Below are positions 51,284 to 60,286 of a stretch of DNA of 64,000 nucleotides, piece after piece. Where the stretch lies: assembly GCA_021372295.1 (NCBI GenBank), contig JAJFUS010000035.1, forward strand, positions 1-64,000, read 5' to 3'. Position numbers and translations under genes: made by a program. The DNA is from a bacterium (GTDB taxonomy: Bacteria; Armatimonadota; UBA5829). Numbering within the stretch: the first letter of the stretch is position 1; every line of letters begins with the position of its first letter. The notes under the pieces were generated by a model, which was not told where the DNA came from, searched no databases, and saw only the letters and a list, made by a program, of their open reading frames with translations.

Positions 51284-52420
51284 TTACTGGAATATCACCG
51301 AAGTGGCTGGCCCTGTCCAACTCTGGCCTATGTATGATGTGGACGTCTTCACCGCGCAGCAGAAAGGCCTCATAACCACTTTGCCGGGCGCAAAATAGAA
51401 CCTGAATGTCTGGCTCGCGCCGGGCTTGAGGATCGTTGAGAATCGCTTGAACTCAGTGCAGCACAAGTCCGTACCGGTCATAAATAATCCCTGATCCTTG
51501 TTGGACATATTGCGCACTGTAATATCGTAAAGGCCAAACGGGGCGGTGCCGACTGTTTTGTTGATTCCGCTGCTGGTCAGATTGACTAGCAGCGAGCCGA
51601 CGACTCCTTCCGGCCCCTTGCCCATAGGCGTAGCAAGCGTTTCACGAACCGTAATATTCTCACGCTGGATATCATACTGTGCCGTCGGCCAGTATATGTA
51701 GAACCCACCGTTCGGGAAACCCGGTACGCCGGCCACACCCTCCGCAAACGAGCCGGGAACTATAAGGTGCATTTCTTTCCGGCTGGAATCGGCCTGAGCC
51801 AACAGCCTGTGCGAATCGTCGTGAATAGCCTGGGTAATAGCGACGACTGCCGGTTGATTGCTCGCGATTACATTGTTGTCCTTGGTGATTGTCGCAATCC
51901 CCAACATGGCGACGTACGCAACCGTGGGCGGCAGATCAAGGCTAAATAGCTGAGTATCACCGAAGATTGACCGCTCGAACACTATGCCCCCGAACGGCGT
52001 GTTGAACTGCCCGGCTGAAGCAAGACTCATGAAGTTGACCATATAGGTCGATCCGTTTGCCGGATAGCAGAATGTCGCCACCACGTTGGCTCTGTCGTTG
52101 AACTTGACCGGCGTATCGCCGACAGGGCCCACCGTAGCCGTGGCCTGAATCAGACCGCTTACTGCCATGGGAGCGCATTTTGTCGGCGAGGACGTGTATA
52201 TCCACGCGCAGCTGCCTGCGCTGGATGCACTCAAATTTGTGACGGTGACTGTGGTCGGCCCCCTGCCCATTACCGCTGGTTGGGATACCGACTTGTGCGT
52301 CGGCGACACTTTCGGCATTTTCTTCTCGCCATTGGCCCATGCGGCCACGGATATCAAGATCAGTGCCGCAATGAATGCCAATGCCGCTGCGAATTGCCAG
52401 GTGCGATATCGGGATTTCAT
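51284..52420 (-). CDS. secreted hypothetical protein, Cys-rich C-terminus
   Basis: 378 residues. Signal peptide at 1-29, then Lys/Pro-rich linker and beta-rich sequence (TTVTVTNLSASSAGSC, GGIVFERSIFGDTQLF, GLYDITVRNMSNKDQGLF). The C-terminal 55 residues hold CCTEFK and FCCAVKTS, two Cys pairs, with a sandwich-like region FRFYFAPGKVV. No known family is evident; surface or periplasmic location is likely. ATG at 52420 after AGGAGGGAG. Confidence 0.7.
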   Translation of the reverse strand: MKSRYRTWQFAAALAFIAALILISVAAWANGEKKMPKVSPTHKSVSQPAVMGRGPTTVTVTNLSASSAGSCAWIYTSSPTKCAPMAVSGLIQATATVGPVGDTPVKFNDRANVVATFCYPANGSTYMVNFMSLASAGQFNTPFGGIVFERSIFGDTQLFSLDLPPTVAYVAMLGIATITKDNNVIASNQPAVVAITQAIHDDSHRLLAQADSSRKEMHLIVPGSFAEGVAGVPGFPNGGFYIYWPTAQYDIQRENITVRETLATPMGKGPEGVVGSLLVNLTSSGINKTVGTAPFGLYDITVRNMSNKDQGLFMTGTDLCCTEFKRFSTILKPGASQTFRFYFAPGKVVMRPFCCAVKTSTSYIGQSWTGPATSVIFQ

Positions 52421-52546
52421 CTGATTTACTCCCTCCTGTGTTGGCGCTGGTTTGCAAGCTTTTCGCTCTAGAAACCATACTACCCTGCCGCGAAAATAAG
52501 CAAACAGTTTGACGGAGAGATCAGATTTGATGGCCGATGAACACAG

Positions 52547-53413
52547 CTACTTTCTAAGTCGATCGCGCTCGATGGACTTCATATAAGATATGCCTTCGGC
52601 GAGCTTGGTCTTGGTATCGCCTGGGGAGAAATCCTCAAGTGACAACCATCCCTTATAACCGATCTTGTCCAGTACAGACATTACCAGCCACCACGGTACG
52701 AGGCCTTCCTTCATCGGAGTGGCGACGTTTCTCCAACGTTTTTCCTGGGTCGCATGATCATCATCCGCGACCCAGGCCGTGTTCTTTACGTGAACATGAG
52801 AGAGATAAGGGCCAAGCAATTCCAGCCCAAGCTGCCAGCTTTCGTATCCCTCGCAGACCATATTGGCCGGATCGTACACAACACCGACGTAATCCGGGTC
52901 GAAATTCGACACAAACCGATACGCAAGGCTTGCGCTGCTGCAGATGTTGCTCGGATGCACCTCAATGGTCGCTCTGACTCCATACTGCTTGGCCAGACTT
53001 TCGACCTTGGCATAACCATCAACCGCCTCTTCATAGAGATCGTTGTAATTTACCAGGCCGGTATATTTGGGGGTCGACACGCGAATGGACGGGGCGTCCA
53101 TCAACTTTGCGGCTTCCATGCATTTTTTTACGTCATCCAGAAATTTGTAGCTCAGGTAGGTGCCCAAACCGACAATCTCCAACTCGTTGTCTTCGCACAA
53201 GGCGCGGATCCACTCGGCGTTCTTTACAACCGATTCCATGTCCATAGACGGTTTGCCAGCATGGGTAGGATCGGCCTTCTCCGCAAACAACCCGGCAATT
53301 GCGTCCACGCGCCACTCGACGCCATCGTAGCCCAGTTCCTTGAGAAGAGACACAGCCTCTTCGGGTCGAAACTCCGGCATCATAACGGTGAATCCTGCAT
53401 ACCTGAAAGCCAT
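52547..53413 (-). CDS. sugar phosphate isomerase/epimerase (xylose-isomerase-like TIM barrel)
   Basis: 288 residues, ATG at 53413 after AGAGGT. AP-endonuclease-2 type barrel: LLKELGYDGVEWRV, VRATIEVHPSNICSS, VGVVYDPANMV, HVHVKNTAW-type LSHVHVKNTAWV and DFSPG near the end carry the metal ligands (Glu, Asp, His, Glu). Members are metal-dependent sugar or polyol isomerases and epimerases; the substrate is unknown. It is separate from neighbouring genes. Confidence 0.85.
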   Translation of the reverse strand: MAFRYAGFTVMMPEFRPEEAVSLLKELGYDGVEWRVDAIAGLFAEKADPTHAGKPSMDMESVVKNAEWIRALCEDNELEIVGLGTYLSYKFLDDVKKCMEAAKLMDAPSIRVSTPKYTGLVNYNDLYEEAVDGYAKVESLAKQYGVRATIEVHPSNICSSASLAYRFVSNFDPDYVGVVYDPANMVCEGYESWQLGLELLGPYLSHVHVKNTAWVADDDHATQEKRWRNVATPMKEGLVPWWLVMSVLDKIGYKGWLSLEDFSPGDTKTKLAEGISYMKSIERDRLRK

Positions 53414-53427
53414 AGTAATGTTACCTC

Positions 53428-54381
53428 TTATTTGACCGGAGTAATTGTGACCCCGGAACCGAGCGGCCTGATAGAATCAAGAATGTTCGCAAAAAGCTCT
53501 TCAGTCGCACCCGCAGGTACGCCGGTGGTATCGATGCAATTCGCCATCCAAGCGTAGCCATCCTTTATGAATATCGCTCGATGCACCACACGCTTGCTTT
53601 CGGGTTTTCCGTCGGTGGTGACGAACGCCGGGCTGTCGGCGACCGCTTTGCGAACCCATTTCTGTACGTAAGGATTATATTTGGCAAAGACCTCTGCGTT
53701 GGTGCCAGGATCGAGCTTCGTGCGATGAATGTTGACCACAACAGGCGGCGCTCCGAAAACCAGCCAGAAACCGTTCGACGATTTCGGCTTCATTGTGGAG
53801 GTTTCGTCTTTTGCAGTCCAACCCGCCGGGTACTTCATCGAGAACCCGTATCTCTTATTGGAATAAGTATTTTCCAAATCTGGAACCTGAAAGGTGGGCG
53901 GCAGAGACTGTTCGATCACGGGAGGACTTGGAACCATTTCGCCTGCCTCGCTCGGATCAGCCGGAGCCAGGGGGACATTGTCCTCAGCGTTTTCTACGAG
54001 AACCTTTGCCGATGCAGACCACACTTCTTTGCCGTCACTTCCGCGACCTACGGCTTTCACGACATGCTCTCCAGCGGCGGCAGATGAACAATCATATTCG
54101 ACCCTGAAAGGCTTGATGCTTGCAGTACCGACGGACTTACCGTCAAAGAAAATCTCCACCGAGACTGCGCTCACCTCTCTGGATACGTTTGCTAATATAA
54201 CCAGTTTTCCATTCACGGATTTCGGAGCGCCGGAAGAATCCTTCGGACCCACAACCAGCGTACGCGCTCCCGGTCTGAAATTCGCGGCTGGCGCAGAGGG
54301 CATTCTCGGAGGTTCCCCAGCGACAACTTCCACACACAACACTGAGAGCGCAATCAGTAAAACCGACTTAAATATTCTCAT
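53428..54381 (-). CDS. secreted protein with Ig-like and PsbP/lipoprotein-like domains
   Basis: 317 residues from ATG 54381; a TTG at 54387 is closer in spacing to GGGAGC and adds two residues. Signal peptide at 1-21. Residues about 50-125 resemble a bacterial Ig-like or carbohydrate-binding sandwich (VEIFFDGKSVGTASIKPFRV, HVVKAVGRGSDGKEVW). A proline-rich linker follows. The C-terminal about 150 residues (YSNKRYGFSMKYPAGWTAKD, then WMANCIDTTGVPAGATEELFANIL) resemble the PsbP-like family. Precise role unknown. It is 14 bases upstream of the TIM-barrel gene on the same strand. Confidence 0.65.
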   Translation of the reverse strand: MRIFKSVLLIALSVLCVEVVAGEPPRMPSAPAANFRPGARTLVVGPKDSSGAPKSVNGKLVILANVSREVSAVSVEIFFDGKSVGTASIKPFRVEYDCSSAAAGEHVVKAVGRGSDGKEVWSASAKVLVENAEDNVPLAPADPSEAGEMVPSPPVIEQSLPPTFQVPDLENTYSNKRYGFSMKYPAGWTAKDETSTMKPKSSNGFWLVFGAPPVVVNIHRTKLDPGTNAEVFAKYNPYVQKWVRKAVADSPAFVTTDGKPESKRVVHRAIFIKDGYAWMANCIDTTGVPAGATEELFANILDSIRPLGSGVTITPVK

Positions 54382-54521
54382 AATCAAGTGTCTGCTCCCT
54401 TTTTGAAACGACAATAGAATCATTCCCTACTTGAGCAAAGATTTACCGCTTCGTCCAGCACTATTATAATGGACGACTCAAGTGGATTCAAGTTCCCGCC
54501 CAATGTGTTCGGGACAAATGT

Positions 54522-54550
54522 TTCGACGCATGACAGTTTTCTGCTATACT
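54522..54550 (+). promoter_or_regulatory. promoter of rqcH, giving a leaderless transcript
   Basis: TTCGAC (54522-54527), 17-base spacer and TATACT (54545-54550) with extended TGC. The ATG lies 10 bases later at 54560, and no ribosome site exists. Confidence 0.55.
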
Positions 54551-54559
54551 ATATCTGTC

Positions 54560-56281
54560 ATGACCTACGATGGATTCACTCTCGCGGCGGTAATCGCGGA
54601 GCTTAACCATAGAATTAAAGGCGGACGCATACAAAAAATCCGCCAGCATAATGACACGGACATCACCTTAGAAATACGCGCGCCCGGGTTCACGTATATG
54701 CTGTTTTTCTCAGTAGATGCCCGTTTCTCGCGCGTATATTTGACATCGTCCCTGCAGCCCGTCCCAAAAGAAGCGCCCAACTTCTGCATGCTGATGCGCA
54801 AGCACGCGCAGGGCGCATTCATTGAAGGAATTGAGCAGGTGGGCATGGATCGTGTCATGCAAACTACCCTGGGTTACCCCGACGGCACTCGCCTCAATTT
54901 GATTTTTGAAATAATGGGCAAACACTCCAACCTGATCCTTGTGAGTTCCGAGGGCAAGATTCTGGGCGCGGCGAAACACATAGGGTCGACCGTCAGCCGT
55001 TACCGCCAAGTGCTGCCTGGTCGAGATTACGTGCCGCCGCCCGGCGATCCAAAAGTCGACCCGAAATCGCTCGATGCGACAGCGTTCGACTCACTATGGC
55101 TTTCGCCACTAAGGCAGGAATCGGACGACGCAGCCATCAAGAAGTGGTTGATGAACACATTCAGCGGGTTCGGGCCGTTTCTTGCTGAGGAGATTGTTGC
55201 AAGATCGTCAAAAGACGGCGAAATTTCGGTCGACATGCTCAGTGACGAAATGCTCGGACTTGGAGATATGGTTCGGACTGAATCGTACGAGCCTGTTTTC
55301 ATATCCGATGCGACCGGGCGTGGGTTGATGGCCTACCCGATGCCGACGGTACAATTTCCGCCTGACCGGCAACATCCGAGACCGTCGATAAACGAGTCGC
55401 TGGACGCGTTGTACAGGTCGCTTGTCAGCCGGTCGCAGCTTGACGACGAGCGCACCCAGACACTCACGGCCATCAGGCGGTCGATTGCGTCGAGGAAGCA
55501 GATTTTGAAATCAATCGAGCGCACTGTCGCTGAAGCTGAGAACGCCGACAGATACAGGAAAACCGGCGAGCTCATACTCGGCAGCCTGCATGCAATTGAG
55601 AAAGGGGCGAAATCGGCTCATCTTACGGACTATTTCGACCCGAATATGCCCGAAATAGCGATAGAACTCGACGAAAAGCTCAATGCCCAGCAAAATGCCG
55701 ACCGGTATTTCAAGCGCTATCAAAAGGCCCGTGACGCCGTCACTACCGCTCAAGCGCGAAGAGCGATAACTCAGCACTCCATTGATACCCTCGAATCGGC
55801 GCGCCAGGAGGCTGAGTCGGCGAAAACCGTAGAATCGCTCAAAAGCCTTCGCAAGATGCTCATCGAGCAGGATTTGCTGCGGTCTGAAGTTCCTCAGCAG
55901 AAGCATATTGAGGAGTTCGGGGGGGAGCGCATCAGGCGATTTCTGACCCCCGAGGGCTGGGAAATACTCTACGGCGAAAATTCAAAAGCCAACGATTATC
56001 TGACCCAGCGCGTCGCCCGGCCAAACGATGTGTGGCTGCACGCCAGGTCGATTACGGGCGCACACGTAGTAATCAGGACGGCGGGTCACACAGGCAGCCT
56101 GCCGAGACCGGTACTCATACAGGCCGCAAAGATAGCTGCGCAAAACTCGGACGCAAAGCATTCGTCTCTTGTGCCGATAGATCACACAATGCGCAAATAT
56201 GTCCGCAAGCCTCGCGGCTCCGCGCCGGGTTATGTGATCTATCGAAATGAGAAGACCATCGACATCAATCCCAAGGTATAG
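54560..56281 (+). CDS. rqcH: RqcH, NFACT-family ribosome quality control factor
   Basis: 573 residues from ATG 54560; the upstream ORF part to 54482 is not conserved. Order: NFACT-N with the DR dyad D97-R98 (GMDRVM), at the same numbers as the Bacillus protein, HhH segment, coiled coil (about 300-430) and NFACT-R at the C-terminus (YGENSKANDYLTQRVARPNDVWLHARSITGAHVVI in parts). RqcH binds stalled 50S-peptidyl-tRNA complexes and recruits tRNA-Ala to add C-terminal alanine tails as degradation signals. In the same pathway, MutS2 at 9228 splits collided ribosomes. The leaderless promoter may keep it expressed under translation stress (inference). Confidence 0.93.
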   Translation: MTYDGFTLAAVIAELNHRIKGGRIQKIRQHNDTDITLEIRAPGFTYMLFFSVDARFSRVYLTSSLQPVPKEAPNFCMLMRKHAQGAFIEGIEQVGMDRVMQTTLGYPDGTRLNLIFEIMGKHSNLILVSSEGKILGAAKHIGSTVSRYRQVLPGRDYVPPPGDPKVDPKSLDATAFDSLWLSPLRQESDDAAIKKWLMNTFSGFGPFLAEEIVARSSKDGEISVDMLSDEMLGLGDMVRTESYEPVFISDATGRGLMAYPMPTVQFPPDRQHPRPSINESLDALYRSLVSRSQLDDERTQTLTAIRRSIASRKQILKSIERTVAEAENADRYRKTGELILGSLHAIEKGAKSAHLTDYFDPNMPEIAIELDEKLNAQQNADRYFKRYQKARDAVTTAQARRAITQHSIDTLESARQEAESAKTVESLKSLRKMLIEQDLLRSEVPQQKHIEEFGGERIRRFLTPEGWEILYGENSKANDYLTQRVARPNDVWLHARSITGAHVVIRTAGHTGSLPRPVLIQAAKIAAQNSDAKHSSLVPIDHTMRKYVRKPRGSAPGYVIYRNEKTIDINPKV

Positions 56282-56292
56282 GCAGCATAAAT

Positions 56293-58044
56293 ATGAAGAG
56301 ACTTTTTGTAATCTTATTGGCAGTTATTTCGCTTGTATCGGGTGCGATTGCGTCGACGCCCGAGATTTGGTTCGACGCCATCGCCGCACCTATAAGCCTG
56401 TCCAGTCAGGATCAGCAGGCTATGATGAAGGTATTGGCCGACTGCACGCTTGGCGATATTAAGGCGTCGCATGAGCCGTTTCCGAGCGCGGTCTCAGAAG
56501 ATCGCGGCGGGCGGATCGTGTTTGTGTCGCTTTCAGACGGCAAATCGAAGGCGAACGTATTTCGAGGAGAAGGGTTGGGACTTGGCAGCGCAATCGACTG
56601 CGCCCTGACGAAAATCGCCGGTCCATCGAATGGATCGAAATGGACTGCGATCAGACTGGATATCGTGGAGTCATATCGACCCCTGGGAGACAAAGCGAAA
56701 CTTCCCAGCGCACTCTTCGCGCCCGGGTTGGACGGCCTCGCGACCATCTCCGACCACGCCATCGCCCTGCTGCCGGACGAACTGGTCGCCGGACGATGTA
56801 TACGCGAGACCAGCAAAATGCGATGGGATACCCTGGCCGAAATTGTGGAACCGCTGGGCCTGAAAATCCTCGATAAGAGCACAAATGTGTTTGATCTGTC
56901 CGCATTCGCATATACATTCACCACCCAGAGCTTCTACACCGACGGCAAAACCATACTGCCGATCTACCGGGGGCACATGGCGGACATGCCGGTCACACAG
57001 ACGATGCTGATGCGCGCAATTCGCGCTGGCGGCGACTATTTGAAGCAGGCTGTAGGCTCGGATGGGCGTTTCGCTTACAATTACTTTCCGGGCGACGATG
57101 AAGTGGGCAAGGATTACAATTATGTGCGTCACGCGGGCACAATATATTCGATGTGCGAGGTCTACCAGATAACTCGCGACCCCGATCTGCTGGCCTCGAT
57201 CCGCCGCGCTGTCGGCTATATGCTGAGGCAGAAAAGACCCAGCGGCGCATCGGCTTATATATTGAGCGATCCGTCGGTCACCTCGCTTGGAGTAAACGCG
57301 CTGGCGGCGCTGGCGCTGGCCAAGTACACGGAGGTCACTAACGACCGGCAATATGTGCCGTTAATGATCAAACTTGGGCGATGGATGGAGCAACATCTCA
57401 AAAAAGACGGATCATTTGATCATATAATCGACACAAGCACGGGTAAAGCCTCCTCGAAAACCTGCGATTATTATCCCGGCGAAGCGGCTTTTGCGTTTAT
57501 ACGCATTGCTCGGATCGATAAGCAGGCTCACTGGCTAAACTCGGCTGAGAAGGCTGCGAAACACAAAATCAAGACCCAGTCCAAACTTGAAGACGCCAAG
57601 CTGCCCAATGACCAATGGCTTCTCTACGCTCTGAACGAACTCTACCGCGTCAGGCCGAAGCCCGAATACATGAAGCATACTCAACGGCTCGCCAAGGGAG
57701 AAATGATCGGACAGGTGTTAAGCGCCGGTCATCCCGACGAGATCGGGCGATTGCGCGGCAAACTGCAGTCCAACATCACGGCGGTCGAAGGGCTTGACGC
57801 CGCATGCGCTCTAATGCGGGACTTCGGCTCGAAAAAGGAAGCCATCGCTATAAGGCAATCGCTGCAGAAGGCCGTGCAATATCAGATGCAGATACAGTTT
57901 CAGCCGGAATCGGTGATTTACTATCCGAACCCGCAGAGGGCTGTCGGGGGTGTGCCAAAAGGTTTTGCCAATAATATAGTCCGCATAGACAGCGTGCAGC
58001 ACTTTTTGTCGGGATGTATCATGTATTATCGGATAATAAATTAA
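56293..58044 (+). CDS. secreted protein with (alpha/alpha)-barrel-like C-terminal domain
   Basis: 583 residues, signal peptide at about 1-20. The N-terminal about 215 residues form a beta/alpha domain of unknown type. Residues 235-580 contain helical repeats like a six-hairpin barrel: TQTMLMRAIRAGGDYLKQAV, YVRHAGTIYSMCEVYQIT, LASIRRAVGYMLRQKRPSG, SLGVNALAALALAKYTEV, DYYPGEAAFAFIRIARI, LLYALNELYRVRPKPEYM. This layout occurs in glycosidases and in some lyases; a specific family was not recognised. It begins 11 bases after rqcH. The convergent relA gene ends just beyond it. Confidence 0.75.
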   Translation: MKRLFVILLAVISLVSGAIASTPEIWFDAIAAPISLSSQDQQAMMKVLADCTLGDIKASHEPFPSAVSEDRGGRIVFVSLSDGKSKANVFRGEGLGLGSAIDCALTKIAGPSNGSKWTAIRLDIVESYRPLGDKAKLPSALFAPGLDGLATISDHAIALLPDELVAGRCIRETSKMRWDTLAEIVEPLGLKILDKSTNVFDLSAFAYTFTTQSFYTDGKTILPIYRGHMADMPVTQTMLMRAIRAGGDYLKQAVGSDGRFAYNYFPGDDEVGKDYNYVRHAGTIYSMCEVYQITRDPDLLASIRRAVGYMLRQKRPSGASAYILSDPSVTSLGVNALAALALAKYTEVTNDRQYVPLMIKLGRWMEQHLKKDGSFDHIIDTSTGKASSKTCDYYPGEAAFAFIRIARIDKQAHWLNSAEKAAKHKIKTQSKLEDAKLPNDQWLLYALNELYRVRPKPEYMKHTQRLAKGEMIGQVLSAGHPDEIGRLRGKLQSNITAVEGLDAACALMRDFGSKKEAIAIRQSLQKAVQYQMQIQFQPESVIYYPNPQRAVGGVPKGFANNIVRIDSVQHFLSGCIMYYRIIN

Positions 58045-58072
58045 ACGGCGCGACGCAGCACAGTTTGTTTGT

Positions 58073-60286
58073 CTACTTGCTCTTGCGCGGTCTGTGCGCC
58101 GATACTCTCTCGATCTTCAACACGTCGGGCAGGCTGCCTACTTTCAAAATCAGCTCTTCAAAAACCCGCACGTTCGGCAGGTCTACAGTAAGGTCGATGT
58201 TGGCCGTTTTATCGGGCTGGGTCTTGACCTTTGCACCGGTGATATTGGCTTTGACTTCGGAGAACATCGCGGTGATATCGCTGAGCAGACCGACTCGATT
58301 CAGAGCCTTGATGGCAATATCGGTCGGATATCTCTCGCCGTCGGATTCGGTCCAGTTAATATCGACCAGGCGCTCGGGTTCGCTGATCTTATATGCGGCG
58401 ACATTGGGACACGCCACAGAGTGCAGCGCCACACCCTTACCCCGAGACACGTAACCGACAACATCCTCGCCCGGCAGCGGAGCGCAGCACTTGGCTCGGG
58501 TTATCATGAGGTTTTTGACACCGTCGAGCGTAACGGCAAGCCGCTTCTTGCCCGTCTGCTTTGGGGCCTCGACGACCATTGTCTCGGTCTTCGGCGGCTC
58601 TGCAATCTTCAGTTTATTTGCAACCGCTCCGGCAGTGACATGGCCATCGCCGATAGCCGCGTATAGGTCGTCCTCATTATGCAGGTTCAGTGATTTCGCG
58701 ACAGATACAATGTCGCCGGTCTTGATTATTTCCTTGAGTTCGTGACCAAGGCGCTCGAGTTCCCGCTCGAGCAGTTCACGGCCCCTCGCAATACTCTCCG
58801 GCATGTGAGCTTTGCGGAAGAAGCTCTTGATACGATTGCGCGCGTGGGAGGTCTTCACGAACGTCAGCCAGTCGCGGCTCGGCTGGGCGTTGGATCGAGA
58901 TATGACCTCGACTATATCGCCGTTGTTGAACTTATACGTAAGCGGCACGATCCGACCATTGACCTTGCCGCCTACACAGTGGTTCCCGACATCGCTGTGA
59001 ATGCGATATGCGAAGTCCACAGGGGTCGAGCCGGCCGGCAAGTCGATGACGTCGCCGCGGGGAGTGAACACGAAAACCTGATCGGTAAACAAATCGTTGA
59101 TGACACTGTGCAAAAACTCGCCCGCGTCCTTGCTGTCGGACTGCCAATCGAAAAGCTGCTGTCTGAGCCACGAGAGCTTGCGCTCGAACTCGTCTCCCGA
59201 GCGCATCCGTTCTTTATACTGCCAGTGCGCGGCCACACCGAAGTCGGCGACACGATGCATGTCCCACGTCCGAATCTGCACTTCCAGCGGTTCGCCCCTC
59301 GGGCCAATCACCTTTGTGTGCAGTGACTGATACATATTCGACTTGGGTTTGGCGATGTAGTCGGAGAATCGCTCAGGGATCGGCATCCACAGGTCGTGCA
59401 CAAGACCCAGCGCGTGATAGCAGTCCCCTACTCTGTTTACGATCACGCGGACGGCGGAGAGGTCGTATATCTCCGAAAAGTCGACTTTCTCGCGCAGCAT
59501 CTTCTGATAAATGCTCCAAAGGTGCTTTGGTCTGGCTTGAATGTGCGCTTCGATACCGTCTTTCGCAAGGTGTCGCTGGATCATATCGACCGCTTCGGCA
59601 AGGTCGTCCTCGCGGTCGCCCCGCGTCCGCGCCACCATCTCCATAACCCGCTCATAAGCTTCCGGCTCGATATATTTGAACGCGAGGTCTTCAAGCTCCC
59701 ACTTGATCTTCCAAATCCCGAGCCTGTGCGCCAGCGGGCCATAAATCTGCATCGTTTCCTGCGCGATTTTCTTCTGCCTGTCCGGGGGCTGCGCATTCAA
59801 GCTGCGCATATTGTGCAGTCTGTCGGCGAGCTTGATGACCATTACCCGCAGGTCTTTGGCCATCGCCAGGAAGATTTTACGAAGATTTTCGGCGCTTCGC
59901 TTAAACTCCACGCGGCGCTTCTTGGGGACTTCGTGACGTTCTTCAGGCTCGTCCTCCACCTCGAAGTCAGCGAGTTTGAGCTTTGTGACGCCGTCCACCA
60001 ATCCCGCGATCTCGTCACCGAACGCCTGCTTTATGTCGTCAATGGAATAGTCCTGATCCTCCACCACGTCGTGAAGCAGCGCGGCGGCTATGCTGGCGGT
60101 GTCCATTTCAAGGTCGGCGAGGATTTCCGCGGTGGCAAGTGGATGCGTGATGTAAGGCTCGCCGGTAAGGCGTTTTTGATCCTTGTGCGCCTCGGCGGCG
60201 AATTCATACGCACGCCGGATGAGGTCAGTGTCCGCCGCATCATTGTAATCAAGCACTTTGCGTATGATGAGTTCTATGTCAGCCAT
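58073..60286 (-). CDS. relA: bifunctional (p)ppGpp synthetase/hydrolase (RSH)
   Basis: 737 residues from ATG 60286, which overlaps the recJ stop codon; the longer ORF enters recJ. The HD domain has LLHDVVED near residue 73 with VDGVTKLKL, so hydrolase function is expected. The synthetase domain has RPKHLWSIYQKM and PKSNMYQSLHTKVIGP. TGS (FVFTPRGDVIDLPAGSTPVDFAYRIHSDVG in parts), helical and ACT domains (TDIAIKALNRVGLLSDITAMFSE) follow. It is the sole RSH in the window, most likely a Rel-type enzyme that both makes and removes (p)ppGpp. It is co-translated with recJ. Confidence 0.96.
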   Translation of the reverse strand: MADIELIIRKVLDYNDAADTDLIRRAYEFAAEAHKDQKRLTGEPYITHPLATAEILADLEMDTASIAAALLHDVVEDQDYSIDDIKQAFGDEIAGLVDGVTKLKLADFEVEDEPEERHEVPKKRRVEFKRSAENLRKIFLAMAKDLRVMVIKLADRLHNMRSLNAQPPDRQKKIAQETMQIYGPLAHRLGIWKIKWELEDLAFKYIEPEAYERVMEMVARTRGDREDDLAEAVDMIQRHLAKDGIEAHIQARPKHLWSIYQKMLREKVDFSEIYDLSAVRVIVNRVGDCYHALGLVHDLWMPIPERFSDYIAKPKSNMYQSLHTKVIGPRGEPLEVQIRTWDMHRVADFGVAAHWQYKERMRSGDEFERKLSWLRQQLFDWQSDSKDAGEFLHSVINDLFTDQVFVFTPRGDVIDLPAGSTPVDFAYRIHSDVGNHCVGGKVNGRIVPLTYKFNNGDIVEVISRSNAQPSRDWLTFVKTSHARNRIKSFFRKAHMPESIARGRELLERELERLGHELKEIIKTGDIVSVAKSLNLHNEDDLYAAIGDGHVTAGAVANKLKIAEPPKTETMVVEAPKQTGKKRLAVTLDGVKNLMITRAKCCAPLPGEDVVGYVSRGKGVALHSVACPNVAAYKISEPERLVDINWTESDGERYPTDIAIKALNRVGLLSDITAMFSEVKANITGAKVKTQPDKTANIDLTVDLPNVRVFEELILKVGSLPDVLKIERVSAHRPRKSK

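Noticed and set aside
54482..54559. Upstream extension of rqcH
   Set aside because: Contains the promoter -10 and no conserved residues; ATG 54560 begins the NFACT-N domain.
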